A stretch of DNA of 64,000 nucleotides from positions 24,405,449 through 24,469,448 of the forward strand of contig NW_026622930.1 of the NCBI RefSeq assembly GCF_023065955.2, in the 5' to 3' direction. The stretch's first letter is position 1. Each line of letters starts with the position of its first letter. Positions 1 to 10,500 of this stretch are shown in pieces. The notes under the pieces are model-generated. The model saw only the letters and a program-made list of their open reading frames with translations. It did no database searches and was not told where the DNA came from. The translations under genes and the position numbers were made by a program. This stretch comes from Ursus arctos (Eukaryota > Chordata > Mammalia > Carnivora > Ursidae).

Positions 1-99
1 CTGCAGGACATCAAGGACGAAGAGTCAGGCTAACTGACTGAGCCAAGAAAGCTTCTCAGGGGCGGGAGATGGTGGGTTGGATAAAGGAGAGGATGAGGG

Positions 100-560
100 A
101 GTGCACTGGGTGAAATGGTGTCCTCCCCAAATTCATGTGCACCAGGAACTTGTGAATGTGACCTTATTTAGAAATAGGGTCTTTGTAAATGTAACCAAAT
201 TCAAATGAGGTCATACGAGAGTAGGGTGGGCTCTAAGTCCAAAGACAATATCCTTGTAAGAAGAAGGAAGTATGGACACAGGCACGGAGAGACACAGAGG
301 GGAAAGCCCATGTGATGGTGGAGGCAGAAATCAGAGTAATTGGTCTACACACCAAGCAGGACCTGGGATGCGGGCGAACGTCAGAAGCTGGATGAGGACG
401 GGGAAGGATTCTCCCGAGAGCCTTCCGAGGAAACAGGGCCCTGCTGACACCCTGATTTCAGACGTCTAGTCTCCAGAACTGTGAGACGATAAACGTCTGA
501 AGTGTTAGGTCACCCAGTTTCCGGTAAGTTGTTACGGCCGCCTTAGGATACTGATACGCT
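100..560 (+). mobile_element. MaLR/MLT1-type LTR relic
   Basis: Several landmarks of this ancient mammalian LTR group occur in order: tgtcctccccaaattcatgtg, gtgaccttatttagaaatag, ggtcatacgagagtagggtggg, atccttgtaagaagaagg, agtctccagaactgtgagac and a tgttacggccgcc-like end. The subfamily is from memory. The 65-codon frame inside is chance. Confidence 0.75.
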
Positions 561-3230
561 CTCCCCACTCCAAAGACACGGAGACTCAGGGGAAGCCAGT
601 GGCCTATCTGACTCGGTCAGGTAAACCTTCAAAACACAGAGGCAAAGGGCAGGGGCGATCCTCTTGGGGAGCCAGAAAAGAATGTTAAGCGTGTCTGGGA
701 GGCCCTCGCACACGAATTTCTCCATGTAATCATGAAAGGTCTTGATGAGAAGGAGAAGGGGAGGAGCCTCGGCGATGAAATGCGTCTGGCAGAGCCGGCA
801 GATGAGTTCAGCCTGGAGAAGGACACATTCAAAGCTGGAGGAAGGGCGCAGAACCAAGGGCAAGAAGAAAGCAGCCACAGAGATGGCAAGAACAGAACCC
901 GGCCCGCTGCACCCCACGTGCGGCTCAGGCTTGCAGAAAGGGCCACCAGCAAAACAATTTTTTGGAAGGTGGGGGGGAAGGGAACGTAGGGAGTTTTTGA
1001 GAATCACCCTTGGGGTGAGGGCTAATTTGGCACGCATGGATGATAGATAGACCCAGATGTTATATGTCACTGATTTTCTCTGTAAAGATAAAGGAATGGG
1101 AAGCACAGTTTTGTTTTGTTTTTAAGGGAAAGGGTAGCACAAATATTAGGAAGAGGGAATTGAAACTGGGAAGAGGAGATATCTGTAAGGAGATGAGATC
1201 CCTGTCACAGGAGGCATTCAAGCACAGAGTGGAGGAACGTCTCCTCAGGGCTGTTGTAGAGATGATTCCTCTGCGACTTTATAGTGGACACAATCCACGA
1301 CTCATTGCCCGTCCTCCTGACCCTTGGATCTCCACCGCCACGGTCAGTACCCTAGAGGCACGCTAGCTTTGCCTCACCTGGCTTTGGTGAGGAGGTAGCA
1401 GAGAGAGCATCACCTCAGTGCCTTGGCCCAGACTGGGTGGGAGCGAGCAAATCAGAACCTCGTGTGCTGCTTTTCTTGCTGTGAAGGTCCGGAGAACTCA
1501 AAAGCGCAACTGACATTGTCAGTTTTATTTTTATTACTAGGCACCGAATGCAACACACCCCGTCACCAATCTCCTGACCCTCCCCCACTTCGTGCCCACC
1601 TACCCATCACTGGCCTCCCCCTCCCCCTGGATGTTGGGCACTTCCCTCTCGGTTCACAGAGGGCCGCAGAGGAGCAAGGCAAGGCCCTCTCCTTGGTGGC
1701 GGTGGCCAGGCGGAGAGCTGCTTCCCTCTTTCTCCTCCTTTCCTTTCCTCCTTGGCCTCTCTTTGTTCTCCTTCTGCCCCTCTCTCCACCTTTATGGCGG
1801 GCAGGATTCGCTGGCCGAGCCCTCGCCTCCCTGTCCTCTGTCTGTCCCTCAGACGGAGGGATGATGGGAGTATGAGCACGACACCCCCCAAGGCCCCTGT
1901 ACCCCCAGAATCCAAGACGCTCAGGTTTCCAGATTTCCAAGGTGCCTGGGTCCCCCCCCCCCACCCCCACCAGTGTGTTGGCTCTGGGTGGGGGGAAGGA
2001 AACAGAGAAGTGTGCCCTTGGCTGAGGACAAGAATCTGCACGACTTCTTTGACCTTGAGAATGCCTTCCACTCACCCTGCCCCTCGGGAGACAGAGAGCT
2101 GGAATTTGCCCCTTTGGGCAAATCAGCATAGAGGTCTCTCACAGTTCTCCAGCATGATTGAGCCAAATTTCTAGTCTGAGGCTTGAGAGCCTGAGAGGAG
2201 AGGTGGGGTGGGGGTGGGCCAGGGGATGCCGGTGCCCACCTCCCCGTCACATCATTGTCACCCCAGTTTGCACAGATGACAAGAATCTCTCGCTCTCAGC
2301 TGCCCTTACCTGGCGCCTTTCTCATGCCAAGTGGAGAGTCACCTCACCCCTCTGGGCCCGGCATGTGGCCTGAGAGACACAGCAGAGTCCGCCTGTGCCG
2401 GCTTTTAGGGAGAGTTGCCTCTGGTTTGTTCCACAATCTGGCCTCTTTCAAATTCGCTTCCCTTTATCCTCTCAGATCAAACAAATACACCTGTTGTTTA
2501 TTCTTTTTATACATTTAATACATGTTCGCTGCGGAAAACAAGCAAAAAAGGCTATAATAAGAACCATCACCTAAAAACCGTCACCGTGAGCGTGTTGGTG
2601 TATACTATTTTCTCTCTCCCTTCAGACACTGAAGATTCATCCGTGACAAGACAGGCAGGGTTCCCACGCTTTAGGTGCTCACATGTCTGTGGGAAAAATG
2701 ATACATAATCTTGGTACCATAGACTGACAAACGAGACATAACTCTCTGTCCTCTCCCTCTCTCCTGTCTCCATCTCTGGCCATTGATTTCCTCCCCAAGA
2801 ATCCTTCCTTTTCTTTTGCATGTATTTGCTGTGGCAGAAACAGGTTTTGTCTGCAGCTAGAAGGTGCTGGACACACGTCTGGGGTGGGCTTTATGCCAGC
2901 CAGGCGAGAGGTCAGCCCCCACTCTTGCCAGACGCAGGATTCCTTTGGGTTGCTGCCCGGAGCACTGAGGTCTGCCTGCACCCCACGCCCTGGACCAGAC
3001 AAGCTGCACCCCAGTGTATGGACTATGGAAGGAAGGGCCCCTGTGGACGGATGTGCCCCCTGGCCAGTCACAGGGGTCCACCCACATGGCTCCTACCTAG
3101 CCGGGCTGAGGGGCCAGGACCCAGTTTGCTCCCACAGTGCAGGGGACCACCCATTGCCCTTTCTTGCATCTCAAGTGGTGCGAAGGAGAAGGAGGGGGTA
3201 GTGAGGTGGTGAGGAAGGAAGGGAAAGTGA
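561..3230. other. Intergenic, mostly unique sequence
   Basis: No gene, SINE or clear repeat is seen, apart from pyrimidine-rich low complexity near 1720-1800 and a C-run with CCCCCACC at 1952-1972. An AT-richer part at 2500-2590 may be a worn repeat. The overlapping open frames on both strands around 1560-2130 share no coding features and are rejected. Confidence 0.5.
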
Positions 3231-3260
3231 GAGAGGAAGGAGGGAGGGGAGGAGAATCAG

Positions 3261-3317
3261 CCTTGTTTCCATAGCAACCACACATGTGAGCCAGCTGCTG
3301 TTGCCATGGAAACAAGG
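3261..3317. promoter_or_regulatory. Inverted pair of RFX X-box-like sites
   Basis: GTTTCCATAGCAAC (3265-3278) and GTTGCCATGGAAAC (3300-3313) both fit the RFX X-box pattern GTTRCC-N-RGYAAC with one weaker half. They face each other. The arms extend to 18 bp (3261-3278 and 3300-3317) with one mismatch, separated by 21 bp that include an E-box-like CAGCTG. Binding is inferred from motif only. Confidence 0.55.
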
Positions 3318-3330
3318 GGAGCCTGCTCAA

Positions 3331-4330
3331 AGGCTGTGTTGTCTCAGGGGAGACACAATTTTTGACAAAAAATACCCTTTGATAAAAATAAAGAAAAAAT
3401 AATGAAAGCCACCCTCTCTGGGATGGGGGGCACTGCCGAGTGAGGTGACAAAGGGAAGGAGGGGGCTGGGCCGTGGGGGAGGAGGCTACATGGCCAGGCC
3501 CTTCTGCCTGCTGCAGAGAATTGCCGAGTCAGTGTTTTAGAGCTAAGGGGGCCTCCAGAATCACCCCCCTTGATGGATGAGGGAGGGAGGCTTTCAGAAG
3601 GAGACGGGCAGCCCACTCAAGTTCCCGGGGCAGGAGGTAGCAGCTCAGGGACCCCCGGGGACTCTTGGGAGAAGGGAAGGGACATGCCGTTTCTCTGGGG
3701 CAGCTGAGCAAAGCCTGTGGGTTCTTCACCAGCCAGTGTGCATGGAGACCAGGAAGGAGGAGAGAGGCCAGGGACAGGTGCAAGCTCCTTTAGCTGGCGG
3801 TGTGTGTGCCCTGGGCACCTGGGCCTCCTCTTCTCCCTCTACCCCACCCCTCTGCTAAGCTCGGCATCATGGGGTTTTGGCTGCCTCTCAGGGGACCAAG
3901 CTCAGACGAGTCCCCATCAGCAGGGCTGGAGAGAAATTGCCAGCCAGAGACCACGAGGGAGCTTCCCAGTGTAAAGCCGGGAGAGGGGGGAAAGGACGGG
4001 AAACGCCCAGAGAAAGCTGTGCTATCTTCTGTCTTCTCCAGGGAAAACCCTGCCGACCTGACATCAGCACAGTGGTGGGACCGCAAGTCACGTTCACAGG
4101 GCACTTGGTCCGAGATGAGGTATTTGGCCAGAAGGAGGTGCTTTTGCTTGGGGTCCAGTTCAGGGGCTATCAAGACACAGTTAATACAGGAAGGTGAGGG
4201 CTTCACAAATCAGGGTTTTAATAAATACAAGAGTTTCTGAACTTGCAGTTTCCATGCAGTAGAGCTGGGCTCCTGGCCCGATAGGGGGGCAACGGTGGGC
4301 TCTGAGCGCCCTCCCGGTTCACCAGGAGCA
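3331..4330. other. Intergenic unique sequence
   Basis: A short A-rich patch occurs near 3362-3405, followed by GC-rich unique sequence. No gene or dated repeat is recognised. Confidence 0.45.
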
Positions 4331-4334
4331 TCTC

Positions 4335-4535
4335 CGTTTTTCTCTTTTATGCTTCCTCTTTCACAAAGCATTTTCCCAAATGTGATTTCACTTGCTCCGC
4401 TCTAAGCTGTGATGCAGATGTGCCGGTCCTTATGGTAAAGATGAGGACACAGTCTCAGAGAGGTTGAGCCGCTCTCCCGAGGTAACACAGCTCAACAAGA
4501 AAGAATTCAAGCCCTGGCTCCCGAACAGAATGCCA
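4335..4535 (-). repeat. MIR-type SINE fragment
   Basis: It reads as a reversed MIR: tatggtaaagatgaggaca, cagagaggttgagc, cgaggtaacacagct and a degenerate aagaattcaagccc. These are the core landmarks of MIR (gatgaggaaactgaggc, ggtcacacagct). Confidence 0.7.
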
Positions 4536-5600
4536 AACCCCTTTCAAAGGAAGGGAAGATGAGATACAACCAAAGGCATGTTCCTGCTCAGGGCCTCCCG
4601 GGGCCTCTCCTTGAAGAGCCCAGGGGTGGGACAGGATGCTGCCCTAGGGCCCGTGGCCAAGGGCACATTTGGGGGAAGTGACCTTGCTGCCTTTTTGTCC
4701 TGGAGCTCCATCTCCTCTTTCCTCGGGAGCTTTGTTGAGGCCTCAGCTGGGCGGGGGGGCTGGAGGAGAGGGCGGATGGCAGGAGGGTGGGACTCTGCCC
4801 TCACCTTGTAGGAGCTTCTCGTGCCTCCTGTCAGCTGCCCTTCACCACTCCCCACTTCAGCCTCCAAGGCAGAGACCACGTGGGTGAGTTGCCATGGAAA
4901 CTGCGGAGTTCTTTTTGAAAGCAGTGCTGGGTGTAATCCGAGATGGCTGGGGGAAGGGTGCTGGGGCTGGGATACATAGGTGGGGCAACTCCACCTGTTT
5001 GGCTACGGTCCCCCCAGCTCACCTCATTCCACCAGAAACCATCTATTTCAAGGCCTCACTGCCCTTCTTTCCCATACGAGACCCGCCTCCCTTCGTCGTC
5101 GTCGTCGTGCCCTCTATGCCTACGCCTGTTTGCGATCACAGACAGTAGCCCCACAGGCCCTGTCCTGATTCCCCAGAGAAGGAGCCATTATCCCTGTTAC
5201 ACAACAGAGGGCGGCAACAAACCAAGAGAGATCATTTTTGCCGGGGGGGGAGTTGGGACATTACTGCAGGGATTATCTGGATTATAGGGTGTGTGTGTGG
5301 GAAGGAGAGGGAACCTCGGACACACGGTGCTCCGGAGCTGGGAAACTGGACCCCACCCCGCTTTCCCCACCGTGGTTCCACAGCAAGAGTTCGGGCAGGC
5401 TGACCTAGGAAACAGGAAAGCTCCTAGTCTGACCCGGGGGTTGAGAGCTGGGTTTGCATTGGGCTCAATCAGAATTTCCGGTGCTAGCCACCGCCAGACC
5501 CCTGCCGTCCCCCTGCTCTTGCCTGATTTGGGCACTGTGCTTGGTCTTGTCTGCTGTCATTCTTACTGTGTCCCCCACCCCCACCCCAACTGATAGCAGA
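4536..5600. other. Intergenic unique sequence
   Basis: This stretch carries the X-box-like site at 4888 and a GTC trinucleotide run at 5095-5109. No gene is seen. Confidence 0.45.
4888..4901 (+). promoter_or_regulatory. RFX X-box-like site
   Basis: GTTGCCATGGAAAC is identical over 14 bp to the site at 3300-3313, but the flanks differ. It is therefore not simply a copied repeat. Function is inferred from motif. Confidence 0.45.
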
Positions 5601-5609
5601 GGAGGTAAG

Positions 5610-5790
5610 AATTTTGCTTCTCCACTTTGCTGTGTGACTTGGGGTAAATTGCCTAGCTTTGCTGAGCCTCAGCTGCTTCTTCCCTGAAATAGGGATAAGA
5701 CAGTAACTGCCTCATAGAGGCGCTGGGGGGTTGAAAGAGACCATTGATTCAGAGTGCTTAGCATAGTGCCTGGTAGCAAAATACACCAGA
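5610..5790 (+). repeat. MIR-type SINE fragment
   Basis: MIR landmarks occur in order: gctgtgtgacttggggtaaatt, gagcctcagctgcttctt, cctgaaatagggataa and agtgcttagcatagtgcctgg. Confidence 0.8.
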
Positions 5791-5904
5791 AATATGATTA
5801 CTATTATTACCTATCCTTCCACACCCAGAACAACTCCATCTCCTCCAGGAAGACTCCCTTCCTCTAAGGAGGGAGGAACTCGGGATTAGGAGCAGCCACG
5901 CCAG

Positions 5905-6085
5905 GCACTTCCTGTGCACTTTTTCATTGCTTTCTTGCAACAGCCCTGGCAGAGAGGTGCTCTTCTTATTCCCATTCTACGGAGGTGGACTCTGAAGAGC
6001 AATGAGTGTCTTGCTGAAGTTCATTGGCGAGTAAGAAGCAAGGTCAAGATTCAAGTTCGCCCTGTCTGGTTTCAAAGCCTTGCCC
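5905..6085 (-). repeat. MIR-type SINE fragment
   Basis: Weak reversed MIR signature: ttcttattcccattctacgg followed by ttgctgaagttcattggcg and gattcaagttcgccctgtctgg. Confidence 0.5.
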
Positions 6086-6524
6086 TTTGTTTCTTACCAC
6101 AACATGTGCACCTCATCTATGGTACAATCCTCCCCCAGCCTCTTTCCTTCGGATTGAAAGCAGTTTATTATTGCTTCTGATTTCTTTCTTGCCTTTCTCA
6201 CCTGGCCTCCCTACACCAGGGCAGAGAGTAAGGCGGTAGGCAGGAAAGGGTCTGGACTCTGACAGTCCCTGCTGCATTGGGAGTAGAGGCAGGAGGGACC
6301 TGGAAGCAGGTGGCCTGGCATAGGAGATCTCCAGAGAGGGAGCGAGCGCCAGTGCTTGTAGGGGTTGTCTGGACTCCGAAACAAACTCTCCCCGACTCAT
6401 TCTGATTTTCTGCTCAGCTCTGACCTTGGTCTCTGGACCCCAGTCTCCCAGACCAGGGCTGGTGAGGGCTTGGTAGATGACCTTGACCTGGCTTTGTCAG
6501 TCTGGGGACTTGAAGTGTCTCCTT

Positions 6525-6870
6525 CAGGTGAAGAGGAGACAGAGAGTTTGGGGGAGGTGGAGGAGAAGGGGCGGAGGAAGGAGAGACAGGAGGGAGGGAA
6601 TGGAGGGGGGAGGGAAGGACACCAGGGAGGGGAGGGAGGTGGGAGGGGAGACTGCCAAGTGTGATTCTGAGCTCTGAGGGAGAAGAAAGGATGAGAAAGC
6701 AAGAAATACGCTTCAAGGGCAGGATGAAAGGGGGAGGGAACTGAGGTCGGTGGGAGAATGATAGAAAGGAGGAGGCCAAGAAAGTGAATGAGGGAGAGCG
6801 AGCAGGGGAGAGGAAATGGCAGGGTGGGAGAGGCTGAGGGAGAGAGAACGAGGAACAAAGACAGGGCTGA
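6525..6870 (+). repeat. GA-rich low-complexity tract
   Basis: Nearly continuous purines (GGAGG, GAGAGG, GGGAGG words) run on the plus strand. It produces long Pro/Ser-rich frames on the minus strand (the 226-codon frame 6397-7077), which I treat as noncoding. Confidence 0.75.
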
Positions 6871-7309
6871 GCAGCTGCTGCATCCTCCCTCCCGCCAAGC
6901 GCCAAGCGAAGGCCTCAGAGGGCCGCAGAGGCTGAATGAGCCGGGAGCCAGCCATGACTCAGTCTCCGTGGCTCCTGCCCGCCAAATCCTTCCTGGCTCA
7001 GCAGTTTCCACGGGGAAGGGGGCACGTCCTCCACCACCCACCACTTCTCTGATACAGCATCTTCTCTGAGGCCCCATGAAACCCCCACTTCCCTGGTCTT
7101 GGTAGCTGGTGCCTGGCCTCAGAGTTCTCCCAGGTGCGTCCTGGACAACCTATCTAGAACCTTCCAAAGAGGTGGAAACCAGCCACTGTGCTAGGAGGCT
7201 GGGGTAGGGTGGGAGTGGGTGTATATGCAGCCCAGCGAAATCCCCCTTCTTTCACTGCTGAAGCCTGGTGGCACCTTTCTAAGGAGGCAGGGCCCAGGAA
7301 TGGCTCCAC

Positions 7310-7480
7310 CTTAATAAAAGAACGAAAATGTATTGAGAGCTTAGCAGGAGCTAAGCAGGTTGTACTTCATCCCACTCAATCCTCACAGCACCCCTGAGAG
7401 GTCTGTACTATGATCTGTTTCCCTTTCCAGAAGGGGAACGAGAGCTAAGGAGACCCAGCTCACATAGCTAACAAGGGGAG
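7310..7480 (-). repeat. MIR-type SINE fragment
   Basis: Reversed MIR landmarks: cactcaatcctcacagcac, gttcccctttcc-like and gagctaaggagacccagctcac. Confidence 0.6.
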
Positions 7481-7915
7481 GAGGAGGAGCCCTGGCATCT
7501 AACAGGTGGGGACAGAGGTCATGGTCCTGCTGGGCCCGGAGGGGACGGGTAGGGGATTGGTAGCTCTGAGGGCTCACGGAAAAGCTAATGTCTGTGCTGG
7601 TTTGGGCAGGTCTTAGAAGTGTCCATGCCTCAGTCTCCCCATTCAACATCACTGTTGCTGTAGGAGCGTGCTGGATGAGAAGCGGACTGGAGGAGCCAGG
7701 ACACAGAGCCAGGGAGGCGCTCCTTGAGTTACCCTCCTTGAGTTATCCATTTGCAGGGAGGGAGACCCGGGTAGCTGGAAAGAGAGCTGTGTAAATAGTG
7801 TTTCCCTCTTACCAGCCTCAGGGGCATCTCCAGGGAAGGCCAGACGGGTGCTCGTAAGGCCCTGCTTTCATGGGGCTCCGTGAACCACTTTCTAAAATGC
7901 TTTCGTATATGGGTG

Positions 7916-7916
<1 letters not shown>

Positions 7917-7951
<35 letters not shown>
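7917..7951. repeat. CA microsatellite
   Basis: An uninterrupted (AC)n of about 35 bp. Confidence 0.97.
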
Positions 7952-8930
7952 GTCCTTACCTTCGGGGCCACCTTCCATGGCACATACCGTCCAGCTGGCT
8001 TTATTTTATGTGGCTGGAGGAAGCGGAGGTCGCACAGTCGGCAGCGGGGACGGTGGATACCAACTGGACGCATGCACGGTAACACCAAGTTTCTGCCCTC
8101 AAGTTACCTTGTGGGCTCTCCGGGGCAGTAGCAGGCACTCAGCACCCACTCCGTACCCAGGCCTCAGCCCACCGCCCCCCACACACACTACCCAGGGGTC
8201 ATCTTGCAGACGCTGGGGATGCCAGTCGCTCCTTGGGCACCACCTGGCAGCCTCTCCATGGCCTCGCCAGCCTGAGTGAGGAGCTAGGCCTGCTTCTTGC
8301 CTGCCCCAGGGCCCTGGTGGATTCCCCTGTCACCTTCAATCAGGCTCCCCGTTAGACTTTGGACAAGGGCTTCCCCTCCCCCTCTCCCATCCTCCCCACC
8401 CATGGCAGTCCCCTTCCCCAGGGACCAGGGATGCGGCAGCTTGGGTAGCCCGTGGTTGCCATAGCGGCCCTCACTTGGGTTTCAGGGACAGCAATGGGAG
8501 GGGGATGTCAGGGAGGGGGTGTGTGTGCATGTGTGTTTCCATTTGCAGCCCCAGGTGAGGGGGGCTCAAGGAGTGGGATCCCCTCTTCCTAAGGTGGGGT
8601 CACCCCTCCCAGCTCTGTCCCAGCCGGCTTAGCCTCATCCCAGAGGCAGGAAAGATTGTGAGACAGACAGAGAGACACTGGACCGAAGAAAGATGCCCCA
8701 GAAGGAAAACTGGAGGGGGAGGGTGGAGATGGGCTTCAGCACTGTTGTCAAAGGAAGAAGGCCCGGATGTGGGGTGGGAGCTGCAGGAAGGAGGGAGCCA
8801 GGGCGGCGGAGCAAGCACAGTGAAGAATCCAGAGCCACCGAGGGGGGACCCGGGAAGGGGTGGGCCCCTTATTTCTGCCACCCCCCCCTTCCCAGGTCTC
8901 CCGCTGCGCTTCCCCAGCGGAGAGAAGGCC
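7952..8930. other. Intergenic unique GC-rich sequence
   Basis: No gene or repeat is recognised. A half X-box (GTTGCCATAG) is at 8455-8464. Confidence 0.45.
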
Positions 8931-8934
8931 CCTC

Positions 8935-9200
8935 TGCTCCTCCAACATGATCTGTAATTTCCGGCAGACATTTGAGGTCCCTGACATCTGCATAATGTGG
9001 GCCAGTCTCTTAGCAACGGGGAACAGCTGTCTGGCATTTCCAAGATTAAACTGTAACTATACGCGGTCCTTGCCAGGGGGAGGGGGAGGGGGAGGGGGAA
9101 GGGGATAAACACTGCCTCCTGGCATTTTCAAACTCATTTAGCTTTTATTCATTTCCTGCCTCCAGTAAAGAGGCCAGGGATTCGGGCTGGGCCAGGCTGT
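8935..9200. promoter_or_regulatory. Conserved-looking noncoding island
   Basis: This is a base-balanced, repeat-free stretch in a GC-rich area. It has TCTGCATAATG, CTTAGCAACGG, CAGCTG and GATTAAAC-like words on one side of a GGGGGA run (9073-9103), and TTTAGCTTTTATTCATTT on the other. The look is that of a vertebrate conserved noncoding element; this is inference only. Confidence 0.3.
9073..9103 (+). repeat. GGGGGA simple repeat, G-quadruplex-prone
   Basis: Five consecutive G-runs separated by single A bases (ggggga units). This meets the usual four-G-run quadruplex pattern on the plus strand. Confidence 0.8.
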
Positions 9201-9424
9201 TACTGCCCCTGCCTCGGCGGCTGCTGAGATGGCAGATTGCTCTTCACCCAGATCTGTTTGCACGCACGAGGGGAGAGGGAGCGCGGACAGCAAGGGCCCT
9301 TTTTGTTTTTATTGTATTTATTTTTTTTCTAGGTGTGGCGATCCTGGCGCACACCTCACAGGTGTGGTTCTGAAAGAAAGGCTGTGTGGTCCCTCGGTTA
9401 AAGCCCCCAGGCAGCTGTAGCCTG

Positions 9425-9600
9425 GTTTAATTCCATCTAGCTCCAAAGCTAATAGCTGTGTGACCTTGGGCCAGACCCCTTTACCTGTCTACACCTCCAT
9501 CTCCCCATCTGTAAAGGGAGAGAATTCTATTGCCCCGAGGGGTGCTGTGAAGGTAAAGTAAGCAGTCAGGTAATAGAGCCAGGATTAATAATCGGCCTCT
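9425..9600 (+). repeat. MIR-type SINE fragment
   Basis: Landmarks: gctgtgtgaccttgggccag, cctccatctccccatctgta, aagggagagaattc and gtgctgtgaaggtaaagtaa. Confidence 0.85.
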
Positions 9601-10019
9601 CTGTTCCTCCGATCACCCTCCAGCCTGGCCGTCTGTGTTAGCGACCTCAGGCTCTGCTATGGGGCAAAGGCAGGCACAGTCCAACCTCTCCGAGCCACCA
9701 CCTTGAACTCCTGTTCCCCGGAGCCCCAGGCAATGACACTTTTGCCCCATAGGAATTCAGCAGAGCTCAGCAGTCCCCAGCACGGTGCTCTCTGCTGCTG
9801 GGCCTGAGGTGTCCTATACCCTGGCCGGCTCAGGCCTAGGCAGCCCCGTGTCCCATCCCCTCCCCCGCCAGCTCCTGCCCTTTGGCTGTAGTTCCTGAGC
9901 TCCTGAATGCTGTGTTTTGGTTTGGTTTTGCAGCAAGAAGGGGGGAAAAAAAGGGCGGGTGTGGGGAGGGCCAGGACAACAGGACAGGAGAGGGAGAGGG
10001 AGGAGGAGGGAAAAACCCT

Positions 10020-10500
10020 TTAGCCGCCTGTGCTGGCCAGTTCCAGGAATGTGTTCTGGGACATCAGTGCCAAAGCCGTGACCCGGGCGAGGCAGCCAGG
10101 CCGGGAGAGGGAGCGGCCAGGCTCGGGGGCAAGAGCTCCCCGCCTCCCGCAGCAGCCTCTGCTGACTCACGGCGGCTCCAGCTGGCAGGAGCCTTTCCTG
10201 GGGACGGCTGTTGCTAGGATTCCTAGGAGATGACTGATTGCTTCTCCTTGAGCTTGCTGAAAACATGTTTGTAGACTGCACACAAACACACACGTACACT
10301 CCTGTGGGCTTGCACGCCTAGCCTGGGTCCCTGCACACGCGTGTGCCCCAGGGCGTGTGTGCATACAGAGCAGCGCAGTATGCGACGGCTCCCACGGCCG
10401 CGGTGACCCTCAGGCACCAGTGCGCGCACACGCGTGCGGACCAGCGCTGACCCCGAGGAGGGGCGGGGACGCGCCAGGTCTCCACAGGCCGAGGAAGGCA
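10020..10500. promoter_or_regulatory. CpG-rich segment, possible CpG island
   Basis: A hand count gives about 34 CpG dinucleotides in 10021-10500, at roughly 60-65 % GC. That is an observed/expected ratio of about 0.7, above the usual 0.6 island cut-off. CpGs are densest at 10381-10500. No coding exon is seen beside it, so it could be a promoter of an unannotated noncoding transcript or an orphan island. Confidence 0.5.

Noticed and set aside
1563..2129. 188-codon minus-strand open frame with Arg/Gly-rich sequence
   Set aside because: It opposes a pyrimidine-rich tract; the composition explains the frame.
6397..7077. 226-codon minus-strand Pro/Ser-rich open frame
   Set aside because: It is the complement of a GA-rich tract, which lacks stop codons for compositional reasons.
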